Shown here one piece after another: positions 4,837 through 13,774 of a stretch of 20,609 nt of DNA. The notes below the pieces were generated by a model. The model saw only the letters and a program-made list of their open reading frames with translations, did not search any database and was not told the DNA's origin. The position numbers were made by a program, and so were the translations under genes. This DNA comes from a virus: positions 1 to 20,609 of IMG/VR virus record IMGVR_UViG_3300035698_002781; one strand, given 5' to 3'. Every line of letters starts with the position of its first letter. The stretch's first letter is position 1.

Positions 4837-7668
4837 TTATTCTTCGGTGTCTTTTTCCGTAGAAGTGGATGCCTTAACGGCGAGTAATTGGTTGAGTTCA
4901 GTGACCCAACGACCAGTGTCAACTTTCAATGGTGTGACCTCAAGAACATGTTTTGCGACCTTAGGATCAAACGCCATGCGCTCAAGAAGTTCTTCAACGC
5001 GGACCACGCGACCCTCTGGCCCCAACAATCCATTTCTCAACTGTCTGATAATTTTGTTATAACCGGCACCACGTAGCATGCCGAATTTGATTTTTAATGC
5101 ACCCTCGATCACAACCATGGTCTGTTTCTCACGCATGGTCATCTTGTCCATTGTATCTGAACCAGAGGTTGCCCTGCGTCCCAAATTACCCTGTTTAGAC
5201 ATGATTTTATGAATTCGATTTAATGTATTCATTTCGTCAGGATCAAAGATTTTACTTAATGCTTCACGATTATCATCAAGAACACGAGTAAGCTTGGAAT
5301 AAACAACAGGGCGACCACTTGTGTCAGTGTCAGGAATGTCCGTATCAGATGCTGCGGTACCTTTGATCTTTTTCTGTAACCAACGCACTGTAGCCTCTTT
5401 AAAACCATCCATTGCCTCTTTATCGCTACCGATTTGAGCAATAACATCATCGATCTGTTTAACGCGATCCTTTGCATCCATGATGTCACCAACGTATTTA
5501 TCGGAATCGTACTTTGATATTTTACCTAATGGTCCAGATTGTAATTTGCGTTCCTGTTTCTTGAGGTCGCCTTCAGCTTTTCTGATGTTGGTTTTCAACT
5601 CTTTCAGCTGCGTCAACGATTGGTCCGTTATGTCGTCGTTCTTCATCATTGACGATACAATACCTTCGTATTTCGATTTAAGGTCATCTGGTAGAATATC
5701 AGCATTATCTGCAATAAAGTTACGAATAACCTTCGGATTAAGGCTCGACTTACGGGCCAATGTCGCGTCAAAATACAATTCAATAGCATCATTAGCTGAT
5801 TGTGTATCGGGTGCTTCATCTATGATTCTTTTCAGGTCATCTGCTGCGGATGATGTCTTGTTTAAGAAAAATGATGCCATGTTTTCAGCATCGGATGACC
5901 CGGTGCCATCACCGCGCTGGACATTATCACGATATTTCTTACCATATCCTTCGGCAAAGAAAGGCGCATAATTTTCTTTATAGTTGGTGTTCGCTTCCTT
6001 GAACTTAGGATCATTTTCAATGGTTTCATTAATACGTTTTCTGATTTTCTTGAGCGTATCGGCCTTTGAAAATTGACCAGCAGTTTGAGCAGATTCAATT
6101 TCCTTACTCAAGTTACGGCGCATTTTGAGAACTTCATCTGCTGGTATCTTACCGGCTGTTGATCCTGGTCCTTCTAGTGTGCCTTTTTGCGGGATGAAAC
6201 TTTTAATACCTTCAATAATATAAGTAGGTACACGTGCTTCTGGTGTTTCCAGCTTAGAAACATTTTTATCAATATCAGTAATTGTTCGAAGGAGACTATC
6301 GGCATCAACAAATGCACCTTCAGCTGAGTCCTCAAACTTCTGATTTTTAACTGTTGTTTTTTCACTCAGTGTCGCATCTAATTGTTCATTCAATTGTGCA
6401 GACGCACGGCCCTCAGCGCCCCTACGTGCTTCAACACCGGCTGTAATACCTTCTTTTTCACGCTGAATGTCGCGCAGTGATTGCTCAGCTTCGATCTCAC
6501 CTTTTTTCAGATCATCAATACCAGCCTGGGATGTCGATAATTCTTTATCGATAATATCAGCTGACTTTTTCTGAGGTGCCGTTACGTCTGCCTCAGGGTC
6601 CCTAAATTCGTTTAATTTAGATGACACACCTGTGCGAATTTGTTGATCACGCTCCATGAATGGTTGCGGATTTATACCGCGTTGTTTTACCTCAAGCATG
6701 GACAACCCGACATCACCTGAAGCCGGTCCAATCGTGGGGTCAGCAATACCAAGATTATCAGCGTCCTGGATACTCTCGTCAATATTTTTAATTGCCTGAT
6801 TTTTATCTGTTACAATACCACGGTTGAAATTACCATCTTTATCATAGGAACCTTTTATAACATCGCTTGTGTCACTCAGAGCATCACGTCTCACGTATGA
6901 TCCGTCAGGTAATTGAACCTCGCCCCGCCCGTACATTCCACGCCCCATGCCCTCAGCTAATTTTGCAGTTGATGTACCGGTTATACCACCAAATAAGGTC
7001 ATCAATAATGTTGCAATCGGACCTTGACCTGTTTCCTGTGCGGCGGTTAAACCAGTACCAGCAGCAATGCCACCAGCAACATCTGTTGCAAGCTGAGATG
7101 TTGCGCGACCTTTATATGCTCGTGCGGCACTATCTAGTAATTCAGGTAAACGTTGCAAACCTGTTTTGATACCATGGGCCACCTCAGGTATGTGCCGCGC
7201 TCTTGCGGCTAAACCAGCGCCACCAATTGCGGCTTCACCACCAAGATCAAGTGCATTACCGAGTAATCGTTGACCACGTGAATATTGATCTCGATCTACA
7301 ACTTCTTTGAAAACGTTGTCTTTAAACCACTGACTACCGCCAGTAGGGTTTTCATTAATTGGTGTATATGGTTGATCACCATCACCTTGTAAAAATTGAA
7401 CACCCGCGCCAACCGCATCCATCAACAGATTACTTATGTCAACTGGTGCACCAAGAATATTTGACGGTATGTTAGCCGATAATGATTGACGTGCAACATC
7501 CCAGTTTGAGGGATGTTGATCAACAGGTGGCGCAACTTGTTGCTGTTGAACGGGTGTATTTATTTCAGGTGTGATCGGCCCACTAGAGAGTGCTTTCGAA
7601 ATCTCATCTTGTGAGAAATCGTCTGGAAATTCATGAACTGAACCTTTGAATTCTATTCTTTGTGGCAT
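4837..7668 (-). CDS. Large internal virion (ejection) protein, gp16-position
   Basis: This 943-aa protein ends the virion operon, the place of T7 gp16. It is inferred to be packaged inside the capsid and to leave with the DNA, helping to form the channel through the host envelope. The N-terminus IEFKGSVHEFPDDFSQDEI resembles a short segment found at the start of many phage structural proteins. Gly/Ala-rich hydrophobic stretches at about 143-156 and 198-235 could contact membranes. Charged, probably coiled-coil segments lie at about 370-430 and 690-740. No lytic transglycosylase motif was seen, unlike T7 gp16; the lytic domain is in the neighbouring gene. The ATG at 7668 overlaps that gene's stop as TAATG. 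No terminator separates its stop from the int promoter 17 bases on. The role rests on gene order and composition. Confidence 0.75.
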   Translation of the reverse strand: MPQRIEFKGSVHEFPDDFSQDEISKALSSGPITPEINTPVQQQQVAPPVDQHPSNWDVARQSLSANIPSNILGAPVDISNLLMDAVGAGVQFLQGDGDQPYTPINENPTGGSQWFKDNVFKEVVDRDQYSRGQRLLGNALDLGGEAAIGGAGLAARARHIPEVAHGIKTGLQRLPELLDSAARAYKGRATSQLATDVAGGIAAGTGLTAAQETGQGPIATLLMTLFGGITGTSTAKLAEGMGRGMYGRGEVQLPDGSYVRRDALSDTSDVIKGSYDKDGNFNRGIVTDKNQAIKNIDESIQDADNLGIADPTIGPASGDVGLSMLEVKQRGINPQPFMERDQQIRTGVSSKLNEFRDPEADVTAPQKKSADIIDKELSTSQAGIDDLKKGEIEAEQSLRDIQREKEGITAGVEARRGAEGRASAQLNEQLDATLSEKTTVKNQKFEDSAEGAFVDADSLLRTITDIDKNVSKLETPEARVPTYIIEGIKSFIPQKGTLEGPGSTAGKIPADEVLKMRRNLSKEIESAQTAGQFSKADTLKKIRKRINETIENDPKFKEANTNYKENYAPFFAEGYGKKYRDNVQRGDGTGSSDAENMASFFLNKTSSAADDLKRIIDEAPDTQSANDAIELYFDATLARKSSLNPKVIRNFIADNADILPDDLKSKYEGIVSSMMKNDDITDQSLTQLKELKTNIRKAEGDLKKQERKLQSGPLGKISKYDSDKYVGDIMDAKDRVKQIDDVIAQIGSDKEAMDGFKEATVRWLQKKIKGTAASDTDIPDTDTSGRPVVYSKLTRVLDDNREALSKIFDPDEMNTLNRIHKIMSKQGNLGRRATSGSDTMDKMTMREKQTMVVIEGALKIKFGMLRGAGYNKIIRQLRNGLLGPEGRVVRVEELLERMAFDPKVAKHVLEVTPLKVDTGRWVTELNQLLAVKASTSTEKDTEE

Positions 7669-9185
7669 TATTGATCACCTAATAAAACAGGATTACCATT
7701 TGCATCCCTACCCCATTTTTGAACTGGTGTTTCAATGACGGTTTCCTGTTGTGGGGTTTGACCAGCTTGACCAACACCGCCTTGACGCAATTGATTAACA
7801 CCTGCCATTCGTTTTTCAATTCTTGCTCTTAAATCGTCCAGCATTTTCACTGCTGATGTGTCATCTGTGCCAGCACGAAGTATGCTAATTGCTTCTTGTG
7901 CTGCTTTTCGGTCATCATTGGAAAAACGATCTGCGTTTGTACCGTTAACAATAAATCTACCAACCTCATTAACGGTTTGGTGCATCTGTGCACGATTGGA
8001 TTTAATACGGGTCATATCTTCTTCACCTAGACCAATTTGATCAAATCCCTGATCAAGACCTGGTATTTGTTTAGCGATACCAAGCGCGTTTGATCCACCA
8101 ATGTTGCCAGGGATACCCGTAGACTTCCATGCGTTATCACCCTCAGATTCGATAGCGGCTGTTGTCTCATCGATTGAACGCAATATACCGTCAAGCGTGA
8201 TCGTTTGTTTATCCAGCGCATTTTGACCGGTGGTACCAAATGGTTGACCACCGTCGATAGAAATTACCGTACCGTCAGGTTGCGTGATGTATGAACCACC
8301 ACCTTCTTTAAATGGTGCAGACGCCAATTCATTACCATCAGCATCGAACCGAACACCACCTGGTGACAACGTAAACGGCTCATTCTGGCTATCATTGAAA
8401 CCAGCTTGCGTATTCGCATAATTAACGCCAGCACCAGACTGAATATTAGCCATCTGCTCAGGCGGTAACTGCATCGCACCAGCAATCATTTGAAGCACAT
8501 CAGCGCCTTGAGAAGGATTCTCAATTGCAGCTTCCATCGCGCCCTGGAGCATTTTCGGCATGTATTGACCATAAAGATCAGAAGCGCCTTGGCCACCTTC
8601 CATCTCAATCATCGCTGGCATCAACGCGTCAAGATTTTCAGGTGTCAAAATTTGATCAGGTTGGAAACCAGTTTTGTTAGCAACAAAATTCAAATAACCA
8701 CCAGTGTCATTCTCAGATGGTGGAGCCCACGTGTTAATGACATTCGCTAAGGTCGGCTCATAAGCTTCACCAAATTTAGCCGCCATCGCACCACTGCGTC
8801 CTGTAACTTTTGCGTTAAGATCACCACGCATTGCATCCAGACCAGCCTGTGGTGAAGCAAAAGTTTGAAAACCATCTTCGCTACCAACGGGACGCATGTT
8901 ACCAGGATTATTATTTCTAACGTTTAACGGCGCATTTTGATCACCAAAATACTGACTCATGAGATCACCCATTTTTGATGGTGCATCGTTACGCATTTGA
9001 AGACCGTCAGCATCCAATCCAATTCGACGTTGGTCAGCCATCTCGGTTCCATAACGGGCCGATAAAAGTTCATTTTCTAATTGCTTTTGCTGTTGATCAA
9101 GTGCGTTAGGTTGCGTTGCATAATGTTTGTACAACGCACCTACACCCTTATTCATGGCATCGGCCCAAGGGTTGTTATTTGTCAT
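7668..9185 (-). CDS. Internal virion protein with peptidoglycan-lytic domain
   Basis: The frame is open back to 9314, but the ATG at 9185 sits one base after the stop of the previous gene and starts MTNNNPWADAM, so that start is chosen (505 aa). Residues 89-200 match a phage virion-associated lysozyme/transglycosylase-like domain: RNNNPGNMRPVG at 90-101, a GFQTFASPQAGLDAM block, and WAPPSENDTGGYLNFV at 153-168. Such domains open the cell wall locally during DNA entry. The rest is Gln/Gly-rich, with probable helical segments and no signal peptide, as expected for a particle component rather than a lysis enzyme. It occupies the gp15 position of the T7 order, before the gp16-like gene. Cleavage chemistry (muramidase or transglycosylase) cannot be told from sequence alone. 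Confidence 0.83.
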   Translation of the reverse strand: MTNNNPWADAMNKGVGALYKHYATQPNALDQQQKQLENELLSARYGTEMADQRRIGLDADGLQMRNDAPSKMGDLMSQYFGDQNAPLNVRNNNPGNMRPVGSEDGFQTFASPQAGLDAMRGDLNAKVTGRSGAMAAKFGEAYEPTLANVINTWAPPSENDTGGYLNFVANKTGFQPDQILTPENLDALMPAMIEMEGGQGASDLYGQYMPKMLQGAMEAAIENPSQGADVLQMIAGAMQLPPEQMANIQSGAGVNYANTQAGFNDSQNEPFTLSPGGVRFDADGNELASAPFKEGGGSYITQPDGTVISIDGGQPFGTTGQNALDKQTITLDGILRSIDETTAAIESEGDNAWKSTGIPGNIGGSNALGIAKQIPGLDQGFDQIGLGEEDMTRIKSNRAQMHQTVNEVGRFIVNGTNADRFSNDDRKAAQEAISILRAGTDDTSAVKMLDDLRARIEKRMAGVNQLRQGGVGQAGQTPQQETVIETPVQKWGRDANGNPVLLGDQ

Positions 9186-9186
9186 C

Positions 9187-9888
9187 TTAGAACCCCGCGT
9201 ACATTGGTTTTGAACCAGGTATAATTGTACCACCTGGTGAAGTTGCATATGGTGAACCACCGAACGCAAATCCCGATGTGCCAGGGTTTGCAGCACCATA
9301 CATTGCAGCGGCACTACCGGCTGCTTTTAGAAGTTGTGGGAACAGTGATGGTGCCTTATTTGCATTGTTTCCAGCAGCACTCATCTCAATTGGTAACAAC
9401 CGCGCATCTCGTGATGCCGTGTCCTGAATATTACCAAACGCTCTTGCATATTTATTCCGGTCAAGACCTTGATTAAACAACGCGCCACTGAAGCCCTGTA
9501 ATCCAGCAAGACCATCAACATTACGATCTGTCTCAGCAGTAGCTTTGTCTGATTCTGCCTGACGTGATAACACTACGTTTTTCGGTGTCGATCCTGATAA
9601 ACCAATATTGTAATCTGGTTCTGTGCGGCGCTCACCAAATGCTTGTGTAAGTTTTGCGGCATCAGCATCCTTTTGCTCGTCAAAAGATTCACGACCCTGA
9701 CCTTCAACATTTTCACTAAATTTTGCACCGGCTTCATCGGCAAATTTGCGTTGACGCGTCATGCTTGACGCGAATGCATCGTTCTTAGCACTTTGTACAC
9801 GATTGGCATTTTTACCTGCCTCGCGTTGCTGTAAAAAACTACCACCTGCTGAAGCAGCAAGTGCAGCCATGGTCATCGGTTCACACAT
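9187..9888 (-). CDS. Internal virion protein, T7 gp14-like
   Basis: This 233-aa protein lies where T7 encodes the ejection protein gp14, and has the same kind of start: MCEPMTMAALAASAGGS, a Cys at position 2 followed by an Ala/Gly-rich hydrophobic helix. The middle is polar and helical, with many Lys/Asp/Gln (NANRVQSAKNDAFASSMTRQ). The end has another Ala/Gly-rich segment (LLKAAGSAAAMYGAANPGTS). In T7, gp14 enters the outer membrane as part of the DNA-ejection tunnel, and the two hydrophobic segments fit that. The start overlaps the previous gene by 8 bases, and the stop is one base from the next start. The assignment is from position and composition, not strong similarity. Confidence 0.7.
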   Translation of the reverse strand: MCEPMTMAALAASAGGSFLQQREAGKNANRVQSAKNDAFASSMTRQRKFADEAGAKFSENVEGQGRESFDEQKDADAAKLTQAFGERRTEPDYNIGLSGSTPKNVVLSRQAESDKATAETDRNVDGLAGLQGFSGALFNQGLDRNKYARAFGNIQDTASRDARLLPIEMSAAGNNANKAPSLFPQLLKAAGSAAAMYGAANPGTSGFAFGGSPYATSPGGTIIPGSKPMYAGF

Positions 9889-10345
9889 TATTTAATTCGA
9901 ACTTATGAAAGTTCGCTCCTTTTATTCCAATTGGTTCAGCTTCACCAACTCTAAAACCTAACCATTTCAACCATCTCATTGACGCTTTATTTTCCGAATG
10001 AATATAATTGAATATGTAAAAATATCCCTCAATCATCTTATCGAAAAACTCACGATGCCCTTTAGTAAAAACCCTAATATGTTTATTAAAATTCTTTGTT
10101 GCCAGTAACCAAATTACACCGACACCATCATGACCCTCAACATCTGTTATACCGAATATACACAAAACCTCACCGTCTGCTTCCCATACCTGTGAATTCT
10201 CTACAATATTGGGTGTTTCTGCAAAAACCGTCTCGATTGTTAAACCACGCAGTGCTGCAATTTCTGCTATATCTTCTTCCCTCACATTATCAATAATGTA
10301 CTGAACATCTGATTGTTTTGTTTTCCGTACTACATCTCGTCGCAT
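9881..10345 (-). CDS. GNAT-like acetyltransferase fold protein, gp13-position
   Basis: This 154-aa protein resembles phage GNAT-like proteins (DUF2833), which include T7 gp13. Typical features are an N-terminal helix region with TKQSDVQYIIDNVREEDI, strands around GEVLCIFGITDV and GVGVIWLLAT, a helix HREFFDKMIEGYFYIFNYI, and the C-terminal block MRWLKWLGFRVGEAEPIG, which corresponds to the GNAT motif near the acetyl-CoA site. T7 gp13 is needed for proper assembly of internal proteins, and no substrate is established. The lack of a clear Q/RxxGxG/A acetyl-CoA loop makes catalysis doubtful. It starts at a TAATG junction and overlaps the gp14-like gene by 8 bases. Confidence 0.75.
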   Translation of the reverse strand: MRRDVVRKTKQSDVQYIIDNVREEDIAEIAALRGLTIETVFAETPNIVENSQVWEADGEVLCIFGITDVEGHDGVGVIWLLATKNFNKHIRVFTKGHREFFDKMIEGYFYIFNYIHSENKASMRWLKWLGFRVGEAEPIGIKGANFHKFELNNV

Positions 10346-10962
10346 TATCGCCCTACGTTATAAACACTGGAATTACCACCACTACCACTGAAGCTTTGAA
10401 CACCACCACCCTCAGTTAAGTTACGCGCATTATTCACAGCGGACACATTACCTAAATTACTAAAGAAGTCACCAAATACATCCGCTAATGGGTTTGTTGG
10501 TTCAGCTGGTTGTAATGCTTGAGCAGCTGACGCGGCAGCACTCGTTGCATTACCTGGATCAGCTGCTGCACGGTTGTCAGAATATAGTTGTGATTTTCGA
10601 GTATCAACATTACCGCGAAGCTGGTTCGTGGCATTGAGTGCTTGATTTGTAACCGACAACTTCTGATCGTCGTAATATTTCTGTAAATTACCGAATTGAG
10701 TTGCACCGACCGAACCAGTCAAATTACCTGTACGGGCCAATTGCAATGTTAATTTTTTGTTCGCGTCCTGGTATTGATCTGTCAATTGAGGATTGTAATA
10801 ATCTAAATATTGATTTTGATAACCATCGTAAAAGCCATCATCAAAGCCAGCAAATGACGTGTCAATATTTGATTGACCCTCAGTAATACGATCTTGACGT
10901 GCGGCTTCTTCTGCTCGCGCTATCTCTGCTGAATTGTCTTTAGGGGCACTAGGTGTACACAT
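10345..10962 (-). CDS. Virion protein of unknown role (205 aa, MCTP start)
   Basis: I do not recognise a named family. The 205-aa protein starts MCTPSAPKDNSAEIARAEEAARQDR, given here only in part as MCTPSAPKDN and a charged helix. A Tyr/Asp-rich block follows (DDGFYDGYQNQYLDYYNPQL), then a long polar helix and a Gly/Ser-rich tail (GGGVQSFSGSGGNS). It lies between the tail nozzle and gp13-like genes, and shares the MC-x-P opening with the gp14-like protein two genes on. These suggest a second small ejection or internal protein. Its start is 6 bases after the nozzle stop, and its stop overlaps the next start as TAATG. Confidence 0.72.
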   Translation of the reverse strand: MCTPSAPKDNSAEIARAEEAARQDRITEGQSNIDTSFAGFDDGFYDGYQNQYLDYYNPQLTDQYQDANKKLTLQLARTGNLTGSVGATQFGNLQKYYDDQKLSVTNQALNATNQLRGNVDTRKSQLYSDNRAAADPGNATSAAASAAQALQPAEPTNPLADVFGDFFSNLGNVSAVNNARNLTEGGGVQSFSGSGGNSSVYNVGR

Positions 10963-10968
10963 ATCCGT

Positions 10969-13065
10969 TTATCCATCCTCGAAAATACCATTATAATGCA
11001 TGGCGAGTGCGGAAAACGTAGCCTTACCTGCTTCTGAGCAAGTTAGATTTACAGCAAACATTGGTCCTACACCGGTTGCACCAAAGCGTTGTTTACCATA
11101 AGTAGTTTCTGAAACAGTACCCTGAGTGACTTTAACAGCGTCATTAGTCGGATCAGGTAAAATTTCAACCTTCCAGTTATTTATACAGACAATATCGAAA
11201 CCCTGCAAGTCTTTATACCCTGCTGGGTTCTTAGCGTCAAAATAAGGAAGTTCAATTTCAATAACACCAGCATTTAAATCTGGGTAAGTGACATTGTTCG
11301 GACCACCATATAAATACAAATAGTCAACACCACTATCGGTGCCACGGACATAAATTCGATTACCAACCTTAGCGAATGCTTTTATGTCAAAATCAACCTC
11401 GTAGAATGACCATGCTGAAACCTTAGAAGATGGGAAATATGACAAAATATAAATACGATTTTTAATACCAATCCAGTATCGACCATCAATCGGTTCAATA
11501 ACACTGTATGCTGCCGCAACTTCAGCCTCAGTAAGCGTGTCCAGATACTCACGGACGTGCGTGTCGATAGATGTGCCTACATCAGACACATAAGCAGCAT
11601 TAGAACTATCACGAGCCTTTATAGAGCGAATACCGGACGTAGCCGGATAGAATACATCGTTATTACCATAAGGTTCAACACCAGCTGGTGCCACTGTACC
11701 TGTATTCTGTAAAGTTTGAATAAACACATTCGCAGATGAATCTTCAGATATAGACCAAATTCTAATATTGTTTTCAGAGAAAATGGCCATAAGACCTTGA
11801 TATTCTTCTGCAACGGTTAGTATTTCCTGACCAGCTGTTTCAGAGGCCATATTAATAAATCCATAATCAACACCAGATATCCATTGTGTCGGCCCGTTTA
11901 GGGCTGAGAAATATAAATTCGACGCTGCTGTTGAATACAGTTTCTTTTTAAACGTGAGAATACTTGTGCCTGTGCCAGATGCGGCACCTGTTACAATATA
12001 ATCTTGCGTTAGGTTAATAGTAATTTTGAATTGATCAGCTGTTTCAAAGGTGCCACCAATTGTTGCTGTATAAACTTGTGCAACAGCCGAAACAGTTGTG
12101 ATACCACCCGACATTGTTGCGTCATGTGTTGATGTGACATCGCCACCCTCATTTGTCACAATCACAAACGTGTTCGGTGTCGCACCGGTACCAGCTGCTG
12201 CGGTAACAGTGATTATTGGTCCAGCATTTACAGCTGTGTAATTTGGGCTGGACGTGTTTGATGTAATTTGGTCCGCAATATCACTCGCGGTCTGTGAATT
12301 TGACACATCCCAATCAATTGCGGCACCCATGATATCAACACCATCAACCGTGATGGTGGTCATTTTATTGACACCTACGTTTCTTGTGCCGCCCGTGATT
12401 TCGATTTCGCCAGTCGCCTGGACCTCTGTAACTGCTGCAACGTTTGCTTGTGTCTCTGCGAGGGTGATTGTCTCATCTGGGTTCGATCCATTGTTTGTGG
12501 TTTGCTGGGAAATTAAAAATGATGTACCGGCTGTTGCAGCCGTAATTGTAGCAACATTTGTTGCGGCTGACGCATTCACATCAGCTGAGTTACTAATTGC
12601 CGATGCAAGCGCAGACGCAACAGCATTATTGGAACCAATAGTTGAAGCTAATGTATCCCAATCCGTAACACGATTAGCGCCATAATAATGATAAATATTA
12701 CCATCGCTGAACTCCACAATTGAATACAATGTACCGTCGAAACCAGTCGCGTCAAGCACTCGTGTAATCGCCGTTGCCGGTGTCGGGTGTTGGGTAAGAA
12801 TATGACTAACACCAGCTGGCACATTACCAGCCTCGGATGCATCATAACCGAGTGTGAATAATGTATCACCAACAGCATACAAACCATTAGTTGTTGAAGG
12901 GAAACTACCCGTTTGTTGTACGAATTTTTTGCGACGATCTATATCGCCACCACGTGTTAAATGACCATTTTTGATTGTCCAAGCTGAACCGAGTGGACCA
13001 ACAACACGGTTCGCACGTGTTCGGTTCATACCAAGCCTGACATCCTGCATTTGGATATACGGCAT
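10969..13065 (-). CDS. Tail nozzle protein (tail tubular B, gp12-like)
   Basis: This 698-aa protein follows the adaptor gene, as T7 gp12 follows gp11, and would form the hexameric nozzle closing the short tail. The ends are typical of the family: MPYIQMQDVRLGMNRTRANR at the start, then GGDIDRRKKFVQQTGSFPST, and after residue 380 beta-propeller-like segments (ASNLYFSALNGPTQWI, LMAIFSENNIRIWSI, GRYWIGIKNRIYILSYFP). Residues 137-330 look like an insertion: Thr/Ala/Val-rich beta sequence with two similar units, one with ATNVATITAATAGTS and one with AGPIITVTAAAGTGATPNTF. Such insertions could face outward and touch the host. It starts one base after the adaptor stop. Confidence 0.87.
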   Translation of the reverse strand: MPYIQMQDVRLGMNRTRANRVVGPLGSAWTIKNGHLTRGGDIDRRKKFVQQTGSFPSTTNGLYAVGDTLFTLGYDASEAGNVPAGVSHILTQHPTPATAITRVLDATGFDGTLYSIVEFSDGNIYHYYGANRVTDWDTLASTIGSNNAVASALASAISNSADVNASAATNVATITAATAGTSFLISQQTTNNGSNPDETITLAETQANVAAVTEVQATGEIEITGGTRNVGVNKMTTITVDGVDIMGAAIDWDVSNSQTASDIADQITSNTSSPNYTAVNAGPIITVTAAAGTGATPNTFVIVTNEGGDVTSTHDATMSGGITTVSAVAQVYTATIGGTFETADQFKITINLTQDYIVTGAASGTGTSILTFKKKLYSTAASNLYFSALNGPTQWISGVDYGFINMASETAGQEILTVAEEYQGLMAIFSENNIRIWSISEDSSANVFIQTLQNTGTVAPAGVEPYGNNDVFYPATSGIRSIKARDSSNAAYVSDVGTSIDTHVREYLDTLTEAEVAAAYSVIEPIDGRYWIGIKNRIYILSYFPSSKVSAWSFYEVDFDIKAFAKVGNRIYVRGTDSGVDYLYLYGGPNNVTYPDLNAGVIEIELPYFDAKNPAGYKDLQGFDIVCINNWKVEILPDPTNDAVKVTQGTVSETTYGKQRFGATGVGPMFAVNLTCSEAGKATFSALAMHYNGIFEDG

Positions 13066-13066
13066 G

Positions 13067-13771
13067 TTAACTCACAATCACTCTTGTTTTAAGCCTGTTC
13101 GACTGATCACCCTGCTTATTACCAAGACCAATCTGTATTGGTTCTGAAGCAGCTTGAGAATTTTTACGGAGAGTAAGTAATCTATTACTAGCCTTTTGTG
13201 CCATCAATTTCGCATCTGCTGATTTCTGCCTAGCGAGTATTCCAGCCGCGGCAAAAAACACAATGAGGTGATCATCAAGATCAGCACGATCAGCTTCTTG
13301 AATTAAATCACCGAGCGACTTTGTACCGAAAAAATATACTTCCCTAACAGCATTCGGAATCGGCCAAATTTCAAGTTGCTCACCACTGCCTGTGTCCCTA
13401 ATATCCCATTTCAACGCTGGTTCTGATCGCTCAGGTGTTGACGCATTACTATCAAAAATCGAATAATCGTCAAATGTAATACCGCGAGTTAATTTGGTAT
13501 AAACAGTATTATATTTATACTTGGCCTCTTGAATTCGATCAAAGTTTAAATCACTTGGGAAGTTATAATAACGAGAACCAGCCGCTAATGCAACGGTACG
13601 TTGGACACGCATATGCGGCCACTCGTAATCCTCATACAAAGTCTCTTGTGTACTACGTATAATTCGTTTAAGATTTTCGACTTCATCAGTACCAACAGAG
13701 ACCTGTTGTGTACGGCCCGTTTCGGCTCTCAGCTGAGCGATCAATTCTAGTAATTGTGTTCCACGGGCCAT
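13067..13771 (-). CDS. Tail adaptor protein (tail tubular A, gp11-like)
   Basis: This 234-aa protein has the features of podovirus adaptors that ring the portal and receive the nozzle. It starts with a helix (LLELIAQLRAETGR), followed by EVENLKRIIRSTQETLYEDY and the conserved block YEWPHMRV. A strand region follows with YYNFPSDLNFDRI and the EIWPIPN segment, then a C-terminal helix bundle (FFAAAGILARQKSADAK). It comes directly before the nozzle gene (one base between them), as in T7. The start has AGGA eight to eleven bases upstream and lies 3 bases after the previous stop. Confidence 0.87.
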   Translation of the reverse strand: MARGTQLLELIAQLRAETGRTQQVSVGTDEVENLKRIIRSTQETLYEDYEWPHMRVQRTVALAAGSRYYNFPSDLNFDRIQEAKYKYNTVYTKLTRGITFDDYSIFDSNASTPERSEPALKWDIRDTGSGEQLEIWPIPNAVREVYFFGTKSLGDLIQEADRADLDDHLIVFFAAAGILARQKSADAKLMAQKASNRLLTLRKNSQAASEPIQIGLGNKQGDQSNRLKTRVIVS

Positions 13772-13774
13772 ATT

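Noticed and set aside
5480-5971. 163-aa forward ORF opposite the 943-aa protein gene
   Set aside because: It is Ser/Leu/Phe-rich antisense of a charged coding region, with no neighbours on that strand.
9186-9314. N-terminal extension of the lytic internal protein from 9314
   Set aside because: It would overlap the gp14-like gene by over 120 bases, and its residues look like out-of-frame translation. The ATG at 9185 directly follows the previous stop.
12254-12685. 143-aa forward ORF opposite the nozzle gene
   Set aside because: It is antisense to the repetitive Thr/Ala-rich insertion. Hydrophobic runs of Val/Ala are what that complement gives, and no operon context supports it.
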